DNA of 61,269 bases from Caryophanales bacterium UBA4855. GTDB taxonomy: Bacteria; Bacillota_I; Bacilli_A; RFN20; CAG-826. Both the position numbers and the translations under genes were made by a program. Each line of letters begins with the position of its first letter. Position 1 is the first letter of the stretch. Shown piece after piece: positions 45,767 through 55,203 of the stretch. Location: assembly GCA_002399785.1 (NCBI GenBank), contig DHEH01000008.1, positions 54,878 to 116,146 on the forward strand. The letters are read 5' to 3'. Under the pieces are notes generated by a model, which worked only from the letters and a program-made list of their open reading frames with translations, searched no databases and was not told the origin of the DNA.

Positions 45767-46978
45767 CTATTCTCCTTTAACTTCTTTTGCGATTCTAAAT
45801 GCATCGCGAGCAATCATAATTTCTTCATCAGTTGGAATGATGGCGACTTTAATAGTAGACTTTGGAGTCGAAATAAGGGCTTCAGCACCTCCAAAAATCT
45901 TATTATTTAAATCCCAATCAATATCAATATGTAATGCTTCTTTAATATTATTTAAAACCATTTCACGATATTCAGGGGCGTTTTCACCAATACCAGCACT
46001 AAAGATGATTAATTCACATCCGCCCAATCTAACATAGTATTGTCCGATATAATCAGCAATACGGCGTGCCCATAATTGCATAGCTAATATAGAATCTTTA
46101 TCACCTTCGTGTGCTTTAGTAGAAACATCACGAGAATCATTTGAGACACCGCTCACGCCATATAAACCGCTTTCTTTATTAAATTCTTGGAAAATTGTTT
46201 CGTTATCTTTTCCGGACATTTTTTGAACTTGATAATAAACACTTGGATCCATATCTCCAGTACGAGAATTCATAGCGATTCCCCCACATGGAGTTAAACC
46301 CATGCTTGTAGCAACACATTTACCATCTTCAACAGCAGTAATACTAGCGCCACTTCCAAGGTGACAAATTATCATTTTTTTATGTGTACTATCTTTTAAA
46401 TATTTTTCTCCTCCGACTTTACTTAAGTATTTGTGGCTTGTTCCGTGAGCTCCATATCTTCTAATCATATATTTTTCAGTATATTCTTTTGGAATAGCAA
46501 AAGTGTAATCTTCTGGTTTCATAGTTTGATGGAAAGCAGTATCAAAAACAGCGATTGCTGGAGTATTTGGTAAAACCTTGTTAAAAGCATTATAACCAAC
46601 TAAATGCGCTTTATTGTGTAAAGGTGCAAGTGGTATTAAACTTTCGATTTTATCATATGTATCTTTATTAAATAAAACTGATTGATTAAAATAAGGGCCA
46701 CCTTGAACGATACGATGACCAGTAGCTTTAATTTCATCAAAACTTGAAATGATGTGCTCATCAAGTAAAGCGTTCATAACTAAACTTGCTGCTACTCCAT
46801 GATCTTTAACTGGAACAATCTTTTTTTCTTTGCTTTTTTTATATTTTAATTGAAAAATACCATCATCATGTCCGATACGTTCAACAATACCAGAACAAAT
46901 AACTTCTTCTTGTGGCATTTCATAGAGTTTAAATTTTAAACTGCTGGACCCACAATTAACCGCCATAACTTTAGACAT
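45767..46978 (-). CDS. ackA: Acetate kinase
   Basis: 403 aa from ATG 46978; an in-frame open extension back to 47074 is AT-rich leader and unlikely to be translated, since AGGAG lies 9 nt before 46978. Family motifs: VNCGSSSLKFKLYE, VFDTAFHQTM, HLGSGASITAVEDGKC, GLTPCGGIAMNSRTGDMDP, and FSAGIGENAPEYRE. It makes ATP from acetyl phosphate. pta is not in the window. It is divergent from the alpha-glucan operon. Confidence 0.97.
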   Translation of the reverse strand: MSKVMAVNCGSSSLKFKLYEMPQEEVICSGIVERIGHDDGIFQLKYKKSKEKKIVPVKDHGVAASLVMNALLDEHIISSFDEIKATGHRIVQGGPYFNQSVLFNKDTYDKIESLIPLAPLHNKAHLVGYNAFNKVLPNTPAIAVFDTAFHQTMKPEDYTFAIPKEYTEKYMIRRYGAHGTSHKYLSKVGGEKYLKDSTHKKMIICHLGSGASITAVEDGKCVATSMGLTPCGGIAMNSRTGDMDPSVYYQVQKMSGKDNETIFQEFNKESGLYGVSGVSNDSRDVSTKAHEGDKDSILAMQLWARRIADYIGQYYVRLGGCELIIFSAGIGENAPEYREMVLNNIKEALHIDIDWDLNNKIFGGAEALISTPKSTIKVAIIPTDEEIMIARDAFRIAKEVKGE

Positions 46979-47118
46979 ATAAAAATCTCCTAATATTAAT
47001 TCTATAAAGTATAAACAATTACGACGCTTTTTTAAACGGAAATGAAAAATTAATTTTTTAAAAATTTTTATCATTTATTTCAGTATTTTTTACTTTTTTA
47101 AATTGCATATAACAGTTC

Positions 47119-47143
47119 ACGTAAAAAATTTAACAATTTACGT
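47119..47143. repeat. Inverted repeat between ackA and the glucan operon
   Basis: ACGTAAA (47119-47125) and TTTACGT (47137-47143) with 11 bp between. Could be a regulator site for either divergent gene; not a known consensus. Confidence 0.35.
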
Positions 47144-47153
47144 TAAAAATTAA

Positions 47154-47195
47154 TTGCAAATGAAGTCTAAAAAAATTAGAATGTAAGCACTTACA
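47154..47195 (+). promoter_or_regulatory. Promoter and cre/LacI-type operator of the alpha-glucan operon
   Basis: -35 TTGCAA (47154-47159), 17 bp spacer, -10 TAGAAT (47177-47182). The palindrome TGTAAGCACTTACA (47182-47195) begins at the last -10 base and covers the predicted start. It differs from the CcpA cre (TGTAANCGNTNACA-like) only in the central CA for CG, which also suits MalR-type LacI regulators. Binding should repress. No regulator gene is in the window. Confidence 0.7.
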
Positions 47196-47270
47196 AATTT
47201 AAAATTTATTTTAGTAATTTTAGGTTTGTCTCGTTTTATTCATAAATTATAGGAGGAATATTTTTAAGTT

Positions 47271-48701
47271 ATGAAAAAAATTAAATTTTTGACTGCAATA
47301 GCCGTTGGTGCGTTAGCAGTCGGTGCAACCGCTACTTTAACATCTTGTGGTGGGTTTGAAGGTGTTATGATTTGGGGTCCAATTGAACACCAAGAATTAT
47401 ACTTAGCTGCTGTCGATGCTTTTAAAAAAGCAAATCCAGAATTTACTGCCGAAGTTAGATATGCTGGAAGTGGCGATGCTGGTGCATATGCCGCTATGGC
47501 TATTGATCCACAAAATGGTGGTTCAATCGTTACATTTCCAAATGATCAATTAATTAACTTAAAGAGAATCGGAGCTTTAGCACCATTAAGTACAGAAAAT
47601 ACTGCATGGATTAAAGAAAATAATGATTCAACCGCTTGTGAAGCTGGTAAAATTTCTGAAAAATATTATGCATATCCAATTAGTGCTGATAATGGTTATG
47701 TTTTAACTTATAATGCTGATGCTTTTAAAGACACTGCTGTTTGGGATTCGACCACACAAGACTTAAAAGCTGGTTATACATTTAGAGATTTATATACTGC
47801 TCTCGATGAAAGAGGTGCACAAACTGGGCACGAAAAATGGGCTAATGGATTAGCTATTTGGCCAGAAGGATCTGCTTGGTATGAATCAGGAATGTTCTTT
47901 GGTACAGGTGGAGATTATAGTGTTACTTATGATGATAAAGGTGTTCAAACATCTGCTTCATGTAATTTTAATGGCGATATTGGAACAAAAGCTACACGTT
48001 GTATGGTTAACTCATTTACAAATACAGATGGTTCTATAAATAAACACTTTATGTATACAGACGATTCAAATCCTGCCTATAACGATACTGTCACTAAATA
48101 TATTAATGAAAGCGATACTGAAGCTATGAAAACTCCTTTAGCTGCTATTGTTACATGGAATAATGGCGCTTTAAAGAAAGGCTGGGGCGAAAATTATCGT
48201 GCTACTGTTTTACCAACTCTTGAAGATAAAGCCGAATTTTATGGTGCTGCAAATCAAGGTGATGGAATCAAATATACTTGGAAAACATTTGCTGGATTTA
48301 AATTGATGGGTGTTAATCCATTCTCTACTTTTGCTTCTAAGAGTGAAGAAAATTTAAGTATGCTTCATAAATTAGCTAAATATTTATCTGATAGCGAAGT
48401 TTCTTTAGCAAGATTTAAAGCCACATCTTTAGGTCCTTCAAACAAGACTGCCCAAAAAGATGCTGCCGTTCAAGCTGATAAATTCTTAAAAGCTTTATCC
48501 ACTCAATATAATTTAAATGATGGACAAGGCTGCCGTGTTCAAGATCCAACTCCAAGTGCTTACTGGACACCAATTGCTACTTATGGTAAAGGATTATTTG
48601 ATGCTGTTCAAAATGGTACAAAGGGTACATATGATACAATTGCTAACGTTAAGAGAGCATTAAATCAATTACAAGCTGATATTCAATCAACAACTAAATA
48701 G
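47271..48701 (+). CDS. Sugar ABC transporter substrate-binding lipoprotein (maltodextrin type)
   Basis: 476 aa. Lipoprotein signal with lipobox LTSC (Cys26), then an extracellular solute-binding protein family 1 fold (ELYLAAVDAFKKANPEF; many aromatic residues such as WGPIEH, WPEGSAWYES for stacking on sugar rings). It captures maltodextrins for the two permeases downstream. The Shine-Dalgarno AGGAGG (47251-47256) lies 14 nt from the ATG, unusually far; an in-frame stop excludes an upstream start. First gene of the operon. Confidence 0.9.
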   Translation: MKKIKFLTAIAVGALAVGATATLTSCGGFEGVMIWGPIEHQELYLAAVDAFKKANPEFTAEVRYAGSGDAGAYAAMAIDPQNGGSIVTFPNDQLINLKRIGALAPLSTENTAWIKENNDSTACEAGKISEKYYAYPISADNGYVLTYNADAFKDTAVWDSTTQDLKAGYTFRDLYTALDERGAQTGHEKWANGLAIWPEGSAWYESGMFFGTGGDYSVTYDDKGVQTSASCNFNGDIGTKATRCMVNSFTNTDGSINKHFMYTDDSNPAYNDTVTKYINESDTEAMKTPLAAIVTWNNGALKKGWGENYRATVLPTLEDKAEFYGAANQGDGIKYTWKTFAGFKLMGVNPFSTFASKSEENLSMLHKLAKYLSDSEVSLARFKATSLGPSNKTAQKDAAVQADKFLKALSTQYNLNDGQGCRVQDPTPSAYWTPIATYGKGLFDAVQNGTKGTYDTIANVKRALNQLQADIQSTTK

Positions 48702-48720
48702 TTTATAAATTATTATTTGT

Positions 48721-48751
48721 CTTGGTCACTCACAAAAAATGAGTGACCAAG
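48721..48751 (+). other. Perfect hairpin between the binding-protein and permease genes
   Basis: Two 12-nt arms, CTTGGTCACTCA and TGAGTGACCAAG, enclose a 7-nt A-rich loop. No T run follows, so it is more likely an mRNA-stabilising element or weak attenuator than a full terminator. It would keep binding protein in excess over permease. Confidence 0.7.
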
Positions 48752-48770
48752 AACAAGAAAGAAGGTAAAA

Positions 48771-50270
48771 ATGGCAGACTTAGAATATTTAAGTCTTAGT
48801 AAACCTCGTAGAGTTTTATATAAGACAAGACATTTTTTCTCCGAATTTGGCAAAAATTTTTCTAAATTTTTTAAGAGCATCCCTGGCAAATTTGTTAACT
48901 TAGGGAAGAAATTTAAAGAAATTTTCGAAAATTTGTCTGATGCTATGCTTTATGGTTCATGGAGTACAAAAGTTTCTTTTTTAATTTTTGGATTTGGGAA
49001 CATAATGCATAAACAATTTTTTCGTGGTTTTCTATATTTACTTTTTGAAATAGTTTTTGTACTTTATATGGTCTTTTTTGGCGGAGGATATATTGGTAAA
49101 TTCGGAACTTTAGGTACAGTATTGACACAAGAAAGTGACAGCGGATTTAAAATAGCTGGTGATAATTCTTTCAATATTTTGCTTTTTGGTGTTGCAACAA
49201 TATTGATTATTCTATGTACCGTTTATGTTTGGTATTCTTCGATTAAACAATCTTATAGTTGCGATGAAATGACAGCTATTAATAAAAAATTAGCTTCTGG
49301 TAGAGATGATATTAAACAACTCGGAAATAAATATTATAGTTCGATTTTATTAGCCTTACCTGTTTTGGGTTTGGTGATATTTACCATTATTCCATTAATA
49401 TTTATGATTTTTGTTGCTTTTACAAATTATAACGCAATTCATATGCCTCCAGAAAAATTGTTTACTTGGGTAGGATTCGATAATTTTTCTACAGTTTTAA
49501 CTGGAAACGGTATTGCTGGTGGGGATGGCGTTAAATTCAATTATACGTTTAGAACTGTTCTTTTATGGACTATTGTTTGGGCAATTTTAGCTACTTTCAC
49601 TAACTTCTTCTTAGGAATGTTGGTCGCTTTAGTTATTAATAGAAAAGGCATTAAACTTAAGAAAATGTGGAGAACAATATTGATTACTACTATTGCAATT
49701 CCTCAATTTATTTCTTTATTAATTATGAGCAAAATGCTTCAACCAGATGGAATCTATAACATTATTTTGAAATCAATTGGATTACCAACAATTAGTTTTT
49801 TAACTGATCCTTGGATCGCCAAAATTACTGTTGTTGTTGTTAATTTATGGGTTGGTATTCCTTATACAGTATTAAGCTGCACAGGTATTTTAATGAATAT
49901 ACCTGACGATTTATATGAAGCTGCTAGAATTGATGGCGCTAATCCACATAAGATGTTTGCAAATATCACTCTTCCTTATATGATGTTTGTTATGACTCCG
50001 TCGCTGATTACGACATTTATCGGTAATTTAAATAACTTTAATATTATCTTCTTATTAACTGGAGGAGGACCAAATTTGGATCCAGGAATGGTTTCAACTG
50101 CTGGTCAAACAGATTTACTTATAACGTGGTTATATAAATTGACGGTTAATGATCAACAATATGATATTGCATCTGTTATAGGTATATTAGTATTTATAAT
50201 TTGTGCTGTTTTATCTTTAATCTTCTATTCAAGAAGTAATAGTTTCAAAAATGAGGAGGATTTCCAATAA
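48771..50270 (+). CDS. ABC sugar permease (MalF-like)
   Basis: 499 aa. A long N-terminal region with two extra membrane helices around 65-130 and a predicted extracytoplasmic segment, then the six-helix permease core. The ATPase-contact EAA loop is YEAARIDGANPHKMFANITLP. It pairs with the MalG-like permease that overlaps its last base. GAAGG precedes the ATG. Confidence 0.9.
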   Translation: MADLEYLSLSKPRRVLYKTRHFFSEFGKNFSKFFKSIPGKFVNLGKKFKEIFENLSDAMLYGSWSTKVSFLIFGFGNIMHKQFFRGFLYLLFEIVFVLYMVFFGGGYIGKFGTLGTVLTQESDSGFKIAGDNSFNILLFGVATILIILCTVYVWYSSIKQSYSCDEMTAINKKLASGRDDIKQLGNKYYSSILLALPVLGLVIFTIIPLIFMIFVAFTNYNAIHMPPEKLFTWVGFDNFSTVLTGNGIAGGDGVKFNYTFRTVLLWTIVWAILATFTNFFLGMLVALVINRKGIKLKKMWRTILITTIAIPQFISLLIMSKMLQPDGIYNIILKSIGLPTISFLTDPWIAKITVVVVNLWVGIPYTVLSCTGILMNIPDDLYEAARIDGANPHKMFANITLPYMMFVMTPSLITTFIGNLNNFNIIFLLTGGGPNLDPGMVSTAGQTDLLITWLYKLTVNDQQYDIASVIGILVFIICAVLSLIFYSRSNSFKNEEDFQ

Positions 50271-51154
50271 TGAAAAAAGTATCAAACGGAATGAAAACTC
50301 GTCGAATAATTACTAATGCTTTTATTTATTTGATTTTAGCAATTGTTAGTGTTCTATGGTTATTTCCTTTCTTTTATATAATAATTCAATCGGTAAGAGG
50401 TGATAGTACAGGTATATCATTATCGATGTTTCCTTCATTAGATAATCCAAATGCATATACATTTCAAAATTATGTTTTGCTTCTAACAGATACAAGCAAC
50501 AACGCTAACTTTTTAAGATGGTATTTTAATACATTAATAATTGCAATTGTTACTGCTGCTGCTCAAACTATACTTGTTTTAATGACTTCGTATACATTAT
50601 CAAGATTGAGATTTAAAGGAAGAAAAGCCTTGATGAAATTAATTCTTATTATTGGTATGTTCCCAGGATTTTTATCAATGATTGCCATTTATAAAATTCT
50701 TCAAGCTATCGGACTTCAAACTAGTGTATTTGGCTTGATCCTTGTTTATATTAGTGGTTCAGCTTCCGGATATTATATTTCAAAAGGATTTTTCGATACT
50801 ATTTCCAAATCGCTTGATGAAGCGGCGATGATTGATGGTGCTAGTAAAAATACAATTTTTTGGAAAATTATTATTCCTTTAGCTAAACCAATAGTTGTTT
50901 ATACAATTCTTACATCATTCATAGGTCCTTGGGGAGATTTCATGTTAGCTAACTATATTGTTGGAGGATCGGCTAGTGAATATTATACAGTCGCTGTCGG
51001 TTTACAAAAGTGGTTAACTCCTTCAAATAGCGCCCTATTTTTCACAAGATTCTGTGCTGGAGCGGTATTTGTGTCTATTCCAATTGTTATATTATTCTTT
51101 ATATTACAAAGATACTATGTTGAAGGTGTGACAGGTGGAGCAGTTAAAGGTTAA
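50270..51154 (+). CDS. ABC sugar permease (MalG-like)
   Basis: 294 aa, six membrane helices, EAA loop DEAAMIDGASKNTIFWKIIIP. Ends in an aromatic/basic tail plus GVTGGAVKG typical of MalG. GGAGG lies in the end of the preceding gene and the start overlaps its stop. The 3' end is 2 bp from the GH13 gene. Confidence 0.92.
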   Translation: MKKVSNGMKTRRIITNAFIYLILAIVSVLWLFPFFYIIIQSVRGDSTGISLSMFPSLDNPNAYTFQNYVLLLTDTSNNANFLRWYFNTLIIAIVTAAAQTILVLMTSYTLSRLRFKGRKALMKLILIIGMFPGFLSMIAIYKILQAIGLQTSVFGLILVYISGSASGYYISKGFFDTISKSLDEAAMIDGASKNTIFWKIIIPLAKPIVVYTILTSFIGPWGDFMLANYIVGGSASEYYTVAVGLQKWLTPSNSALFFTRFCAGAVFVSIPIVILFFILQRYYVEGVTGGAVKG

Positions 51155-51156
51155 TT

Positions 51157-52776
51157 ATGCGTAAAATTACATCAAAAGTTTTAATATTAGTTTTAAGCTT
51201 ACCATTTGTTTTACTTTCTTCATGCTCTAAAGGTGCTTCTGAAAGTAATTATTCGGTAGTTAAAGTACCTGATAATAATGGAAATACGTATGAAATTTTT
51301 CCTATCGCATTTGCAGACAGTAATAAAGATGGTAAGGGTGATTTAAAGGGAATTATAGATAAATTCGATTATATTAAATCATTAAATTATAATGGAATTT
51401 GGTTAACGCCTGTTCATAAATCATCTTCGTATCATAAATATGATGTTGATGATTATAAGTCGATTGATTCAGCATTTGGAACGTTAGATGATTATGATGC
51501 TTTAGTAAAAAAATGTCACGATAATGATATGAAAATTTATTTAGATTTAGTTTTAAATCATACAAGCACCAGTCATATTTGGTTCGAAAAATGTATGGCT
51601 GCTCATATTAGAAATCAAACTTCAGATCAGTATTATAATTATTATAATGTAAAAAGTTATAACGGAAATGTTCCATCTGGATGGGCAAAATACGGAAGCT
51701 ACAATTTAATTTATGAGTGCCAATTTTATTCAGGTATGCCTGATTTAAATTTACAATCTGTTCTTGATGGAGGCGATGGTGCATTAGCAAGAGATTTAAA
51801 AGATATATTTACTTTTTGGCTTAAAACCCATAATATCGATGGATTTAGACTTGATGCCGTAACAAGTTATTTTTCTGGCGATCCTGATAAAAATCTCCAA
51901 TTTTTAACTTGGCTAAACACTAATGTTAAACGAATAAAACCAAGTGCTTATGTTGTTGGAGAAGCTTCTTGGGGTAGTAATGGCGAAAATAATAGATATT
52001 TGACCAGTGGAATTGAATCATGTTTTAATTTTGAAGATTCTCAAGGCGGTGGTTTTATTGCTAATTGTGTTAATTTACAAGATGCTACCATGGTGCCTTA
52101 CACAATAAATAAAAATATAAGTGGCCTTCCTGAAAACGGAATAGCTGCACCCTTCTTAAATAATCATGATTTAGGTAGAGTTACCGGTTATGTCGCTGGA
52201 AGAGGAAATTCTGGCAATGTGAAATTTGCTAACGGAGTTATGTCAATTTTGAATGGTATGACATTTTCTTATTATGGTGACGAAATTGGAATGGCATTAA
52301 AAGCTGATTTAGGTGGGACTACAACTAAGGTTAAGGATGAAGATAAGAGACAACCAATTTTATGGGGTGATAATTATACTTGTAAACCTGTTAGCGGTTC
52401 AACTACAGCAACAGATAGTGAAAAATATCCATTTGGAAGCGTATCTGATCAAGATAAAGATGAATCTTCGATATTAAATTATGTTCGAAAAGCTAACAAA
52501 ATTAGAAATTCGTTTTTACCAATCGCTCGCGGAACCGTAAAAACTATCTATACAGATGATTATGAAGAGATGTGTGCGATTAGCAAGACTTATAATAAAG
52601 AAGTTGTTGGAATTGTGATTAATGCTAGTAAAACTAAGACTAAAAAATATAATTTTACAGATACTGATTTTTCTTCAATTGCTGCAACATTGACGACAAC
52701 TGGTTACATCGAACAACCTGATAAAAATATAAAAGAAATAACTGTACCACCACAAGGTATAGCGATAATTAAATAG
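51157..52776 (+). CDS. GH13 alpha-amylase-family lipoprotein
   Basis: 539 aa. Lipobox LLSSC with Cys23. The (beta/alpha)8 barrel has YEIFPIAFADSNKDG, LDLVLNH (region I), the nucleophile Asp233 in GFRLDAV (region II), acid/base Glu269 in VVGEASWG (region III) and NNHDLGR (region IV). A beta C-terminal domain ends it. It should hydrolyse alpha-1,4 (or 1,6) linkages outside the membrane, feeding the transporter encoded on both sides. A gene between permease and ATPase genes implies tightly matched expression. Confidence 0.92.
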   Translation: MRKITSKVLILVLSLPFVLLSSCSKGASESNYSVVKVPDNNGNTYEIFPIAFADSNKDGKGDLKGIIDKFDYIKSLNYNGIWLTPVHKSSSYHKYDVDDYKSIDSAFGTLDDYDALVKKCHDNDMKIYLDLVLNHTSTSHIWFEKCMAAHIRNQTSDQYYNYYNVKSYNGNVPSGWAKYGSYNLIYECQFYSGMPDLNLQSVLDGGDGALARDLKDIFTFWLKTHNIDGFRLDAVTSYFSGDPDKNLQFLTWLNTNVKRIKPSAYVVGEASWGSNGENNRYLTSGIESCFNFEDSQGGGFIANCVNLQDATMVPYTINKNISGLPENGIAAPFLNNHDLGRVTGYVAGRGNSGNVKFANGVMSILNGMTFSYYGDEIGMALKADLGGTTTKVKDEDKRQPILWGDNYTCKPVSGSTTATDSEKYPFGSVSDQDKDESSILNYVRKANKIRNSFLPIARGTVKTIYTDDYEEMCAISKTYNKEVVGIVINASKTKTKKYNFTDTDFSSIAATLTTTGYIEQPDKNIKEITVPPQGIAIIK

Positions 52777-52787
52777 GAGGAATTGTT

Positions 52788-55142
52788 ATGGCTGATTTAA
52801 GTTTAAGACACATTTATAAGGTATATCCAAACGGCGCAAAAGCTGTTAGTGATTTTAATATGGATATCAAAGATAAAGAATTTATTGTTTTTGTTGGTCC
52901 TTCCGGTTGTGGTAAATCTACAACATTAAGAATGATAGCTGGTCTTGAGGATATTACTGCCGGTGAATTATATATTGGCGATCAATTAGTTAATGATGTT
53001 GAACCAAAAGACAGAGATATAGCTATGGTTTTCCAAAATTACGCATTATATCCACATATGACTGTTTATGATAATATGGCTTTCGGGTTAAAATTAAGAC
53101 ATGTTGCAAAGGAAGAAATACATAAAAAAGTCCTTTGGGCCGCTGATGTTCTTCAATTGACCGATTATTTAGATAGAAAACCAAGAGCGATGAGTGGTGG
53201 TCAAAGACAAAGAGTTGCTTTAGGTCGTGCTATTTTAAGAAATCCAAAAGTGTTTCTTCTTGACGAACCATTAAGTAATCTTGATGCAAAATTAAGAACC
53301 GAGATGAGAGCTGAAATCGCTAAATTACATGCGGAATTAGGTACTACATTTATTTATGTTACTCATGACCAAGTTGAAGCTATGACTTTAGGCACTCGTG
53401 TTGTTGTAATGAAGTTAGGAGTTGTTCAACAAATTGATTCTCCTCAAAATTTATATGCATATCCTGAAAATAAGTTTGTTGCAGGATTTATGGGAACTCC
53501 ACAAATGAACTTTTTTGAGGCTGTTTTAAAAAGAAACGGAACCGATGTCGATGTAAAATTTGATTATTGTGATGATTCGCTTGTTGTTCCGTTTAATGAA
53601 TTATTGAAAGTAAGGCCTAAATATTTAAATGGTAAAAAACATGTTTGGGTTGGATTACGTTGCGAAAATATTACTCTCGATCCAGAAATCGTTAAAAAGA
53701 GTAAAAATAAAATTAAAATTAAAGTTTCGCACTTTGAAGAATTAGGAAATGAAACATTAGTTTATGGCGATTTAAATATGAATGGTGATGGTTTTAGTGA
53801 GTCTTCAACAAGAGTAATTGTTAAGACCTTTCATAATTCTATTTCATTAAAACGTGGCGATATTGTTGATGCTGCTTTTGATATGAGTAAAGCTCATTTC
53901 TTTGATAAAGATACAGAGTTATCAATTGTACCTCGTTTACCAAGAGAAAATGTTTTTGATGTTAAAATCAAAAATGGTGTTATGGAGTTATTAGGCAACA
54001 AGATTAAATTGCCATCAGCAATTAATGTAAAAGATTGCGACGAAGCAGAGTTGTTCGTTCCAACAAATTCCATGAATTTTGTTGGGGATATTAAAGCTAC
54101 GGTTACCAATATTGAAAGAGTTAAAGAGAAACAACTTATTTATTTAATTTCTGATTCTCGTACATTTTTCATTGTTGATGAAACTAAATTAAAAATTGGC
54201 GATGAAGTGAAAATAGGGTTTGATTTTAAAAATATTTCAATTGTTGCTAATGATGTAAAAGTTGTTGAACCTTTATCTGTTTTTGATGAGTTCCCCGGCT
54301 CTTTTACCAATTTAGCAAATTCGAAAAAATCTTTGAAATCTTTGAAAATTTATGCAAATACTAAAGTTAAAGAATACAAGGATAAAGTTAAGAAAACAGA
54401 AGCAACTGAACTTGGAAATCTTGGATTTGGCGATGCATTAAAAATCGAATACAAGAATGAATATAAAGAAAAGATTCTAAATATTGAAGCCGATAGAGCT
54501 TATAAAGCGGGTAGAGGCGGACTCGATAAAGAAGGAAAAAAAGCTTTGAAAGAGGAATTCTTTAAGAATAAAAAAGCTGCAAAAGATGAATTCGAGAATA
54601 AAATTGCAAAATTAAATGAGAAAAAGCCAGAAGAGATTAAAGAACTTGATATTAAAAAAGCTTATGACTTAAAGAAAGTCTATCAAGAAAAATATGAATT
54701 CATTGATAACTTCCATAATCTTTTTGATACAAATCTTGATGCTGGATTTAAAAATTTTATTTTAAATAATAAGCATGAAAAGCAAGAAAAAGATCATATA
54801 GATAATTTTTATATTGATATTGCTGGTATGTATGTAAAATCAACTGATGAGATTTCTAAAAAAATTGTTCAAGCACTTGGAGTTGAATTATTTAGATCGA
54901 ATTTTAGATTTTATTTGTCTCATTATTCATACACTTTTTCTAAAGATAATGGTATAGATACTGAAATTACTAATATTTTAGATTATGGCAAAGAAAAGTT
55001 TGCGGTATGTATGATTTATAACAAACCTGTTTATGTTTCAATTAAAAATAACGAGGTTAAAATAGGTGAAAAAGTTAAGTTAGAATATAACTTAAACGAT
55101 ATTCAAATTTACGAAGATAAATTTGATATCAGATTATATTAG
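52788..55142 (+). CDS. MalK-type ABC transporter ATPase with ~400-residue C-terminal extension
   Basis: 784 aa; usual MalK/MsmX/UgpC proteins are about 360-380. Residues 1-235 are the ATPase: Walker A GPSGCGKST (37-45), signature MSGGQRQRV (135-143), Walker B VFLLDEP (155-161), switch His193. Residues 236-385 are the normal TOBE domain. Then come a second TOBE-like unit (about 386-495), a charged Lys/Glu helical linker (500-680), and a third unit (690-784). The ends of all three share G(D/E)xVxxxF/YxxxxI-like strands. It energises the upstream permeases. The extension may sense a metabolite or bind a regulator such as EIIAGlc or a PII-like protein (inference). AGGAGG precedes the ATG. Confidence 0.93.
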   Translation: MADLSLRHIYKVYPNGAKAVSDFNMDIKDKEFIVFVGPSGCGKSTTLRMIAGLEDITAGELYIGDQLVNDVEPKDRDIAMVFQNYALYPHMTVYDNMAFGLKLRHVAKEEIHKKVLWAADVLQLTDYLDRKPRAMSGGQRQRVALGRAILRNPKVFLLDEPLSNLDAKLRTEMRAEIAKLHAELGTTFIYVTHDQVEAMTLGTRVVVMKLGVVQQIDSPQNLYAYPENKFVAGFMGTPQMNFFEAVLKRNGTDVDVKFDYCDDSLVVPFNELLKVRPKYLNGKKHVWVGLRCENITLDPEIVKKSKNKIKIKVSHFEELGNETLVYGDLNMNGDGFSESSTRVIVKTFHNSISLKRGDIVDAAFDMSKAHFFDKDTELSIVPRLPRENVFDVKIKNGVMELLGNKIKLPSAINVKDCDEAELFVPTNSMNFVGDIKATVTNIERVKEKQLIYLISDSRTFFIVDETKLKIGDEVKIGFDFKNISIVANDVKVVEPLSVFDEFPGSFTNLANSKKSLKSLKIYANTKVKEYKDKVKKTEATELGNLGFGDALKIEYKNEYKEKILNIEADRAYKAGRGGLDKEGKKALKEEFFKNKKAAKDEFENKIAKLNEKKPEEIKELDIKKAYDLKKVYQEKYEFIDNFHNLFDTNLDAGFKNFILNNKHEKQEKDHIDNFYIDIAGMYVKSTDEISKKIVQALGVELFRSNFRFYLSHYSYTFSKDNGIDTEITNILDYGKEKFAVCMIYNKPVYVSIKNNEVKIGEKVKLEYNLNDIQIYEDKFDIRLY

Positions 55143-55148
55143 GTTTAT

Positions 55149-55166
55149 TGAGTTTTTACAAAACTC
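55149..55166 (+). other. Small hairpin before the starch-binding lipoprotein gene
   Basis: GAGTTTT-TAC-AAAACTC. Seven base pairs, A/T-rich below the GAG/CTC base. Possible processing or attenuation site. Confidence 0.3.
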
Positions 55167-55203
55167 TAAAAATATATAAAACGATGGGAGGAATTAAATT
55201 ATC

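Noticed and set aside
46979..47074. 32-residue N-terminal extension of acetate kinase
   Set aside because: AT-rich, basic, unlike the family, and a good ribosome site precedes the internal ATG 46978.
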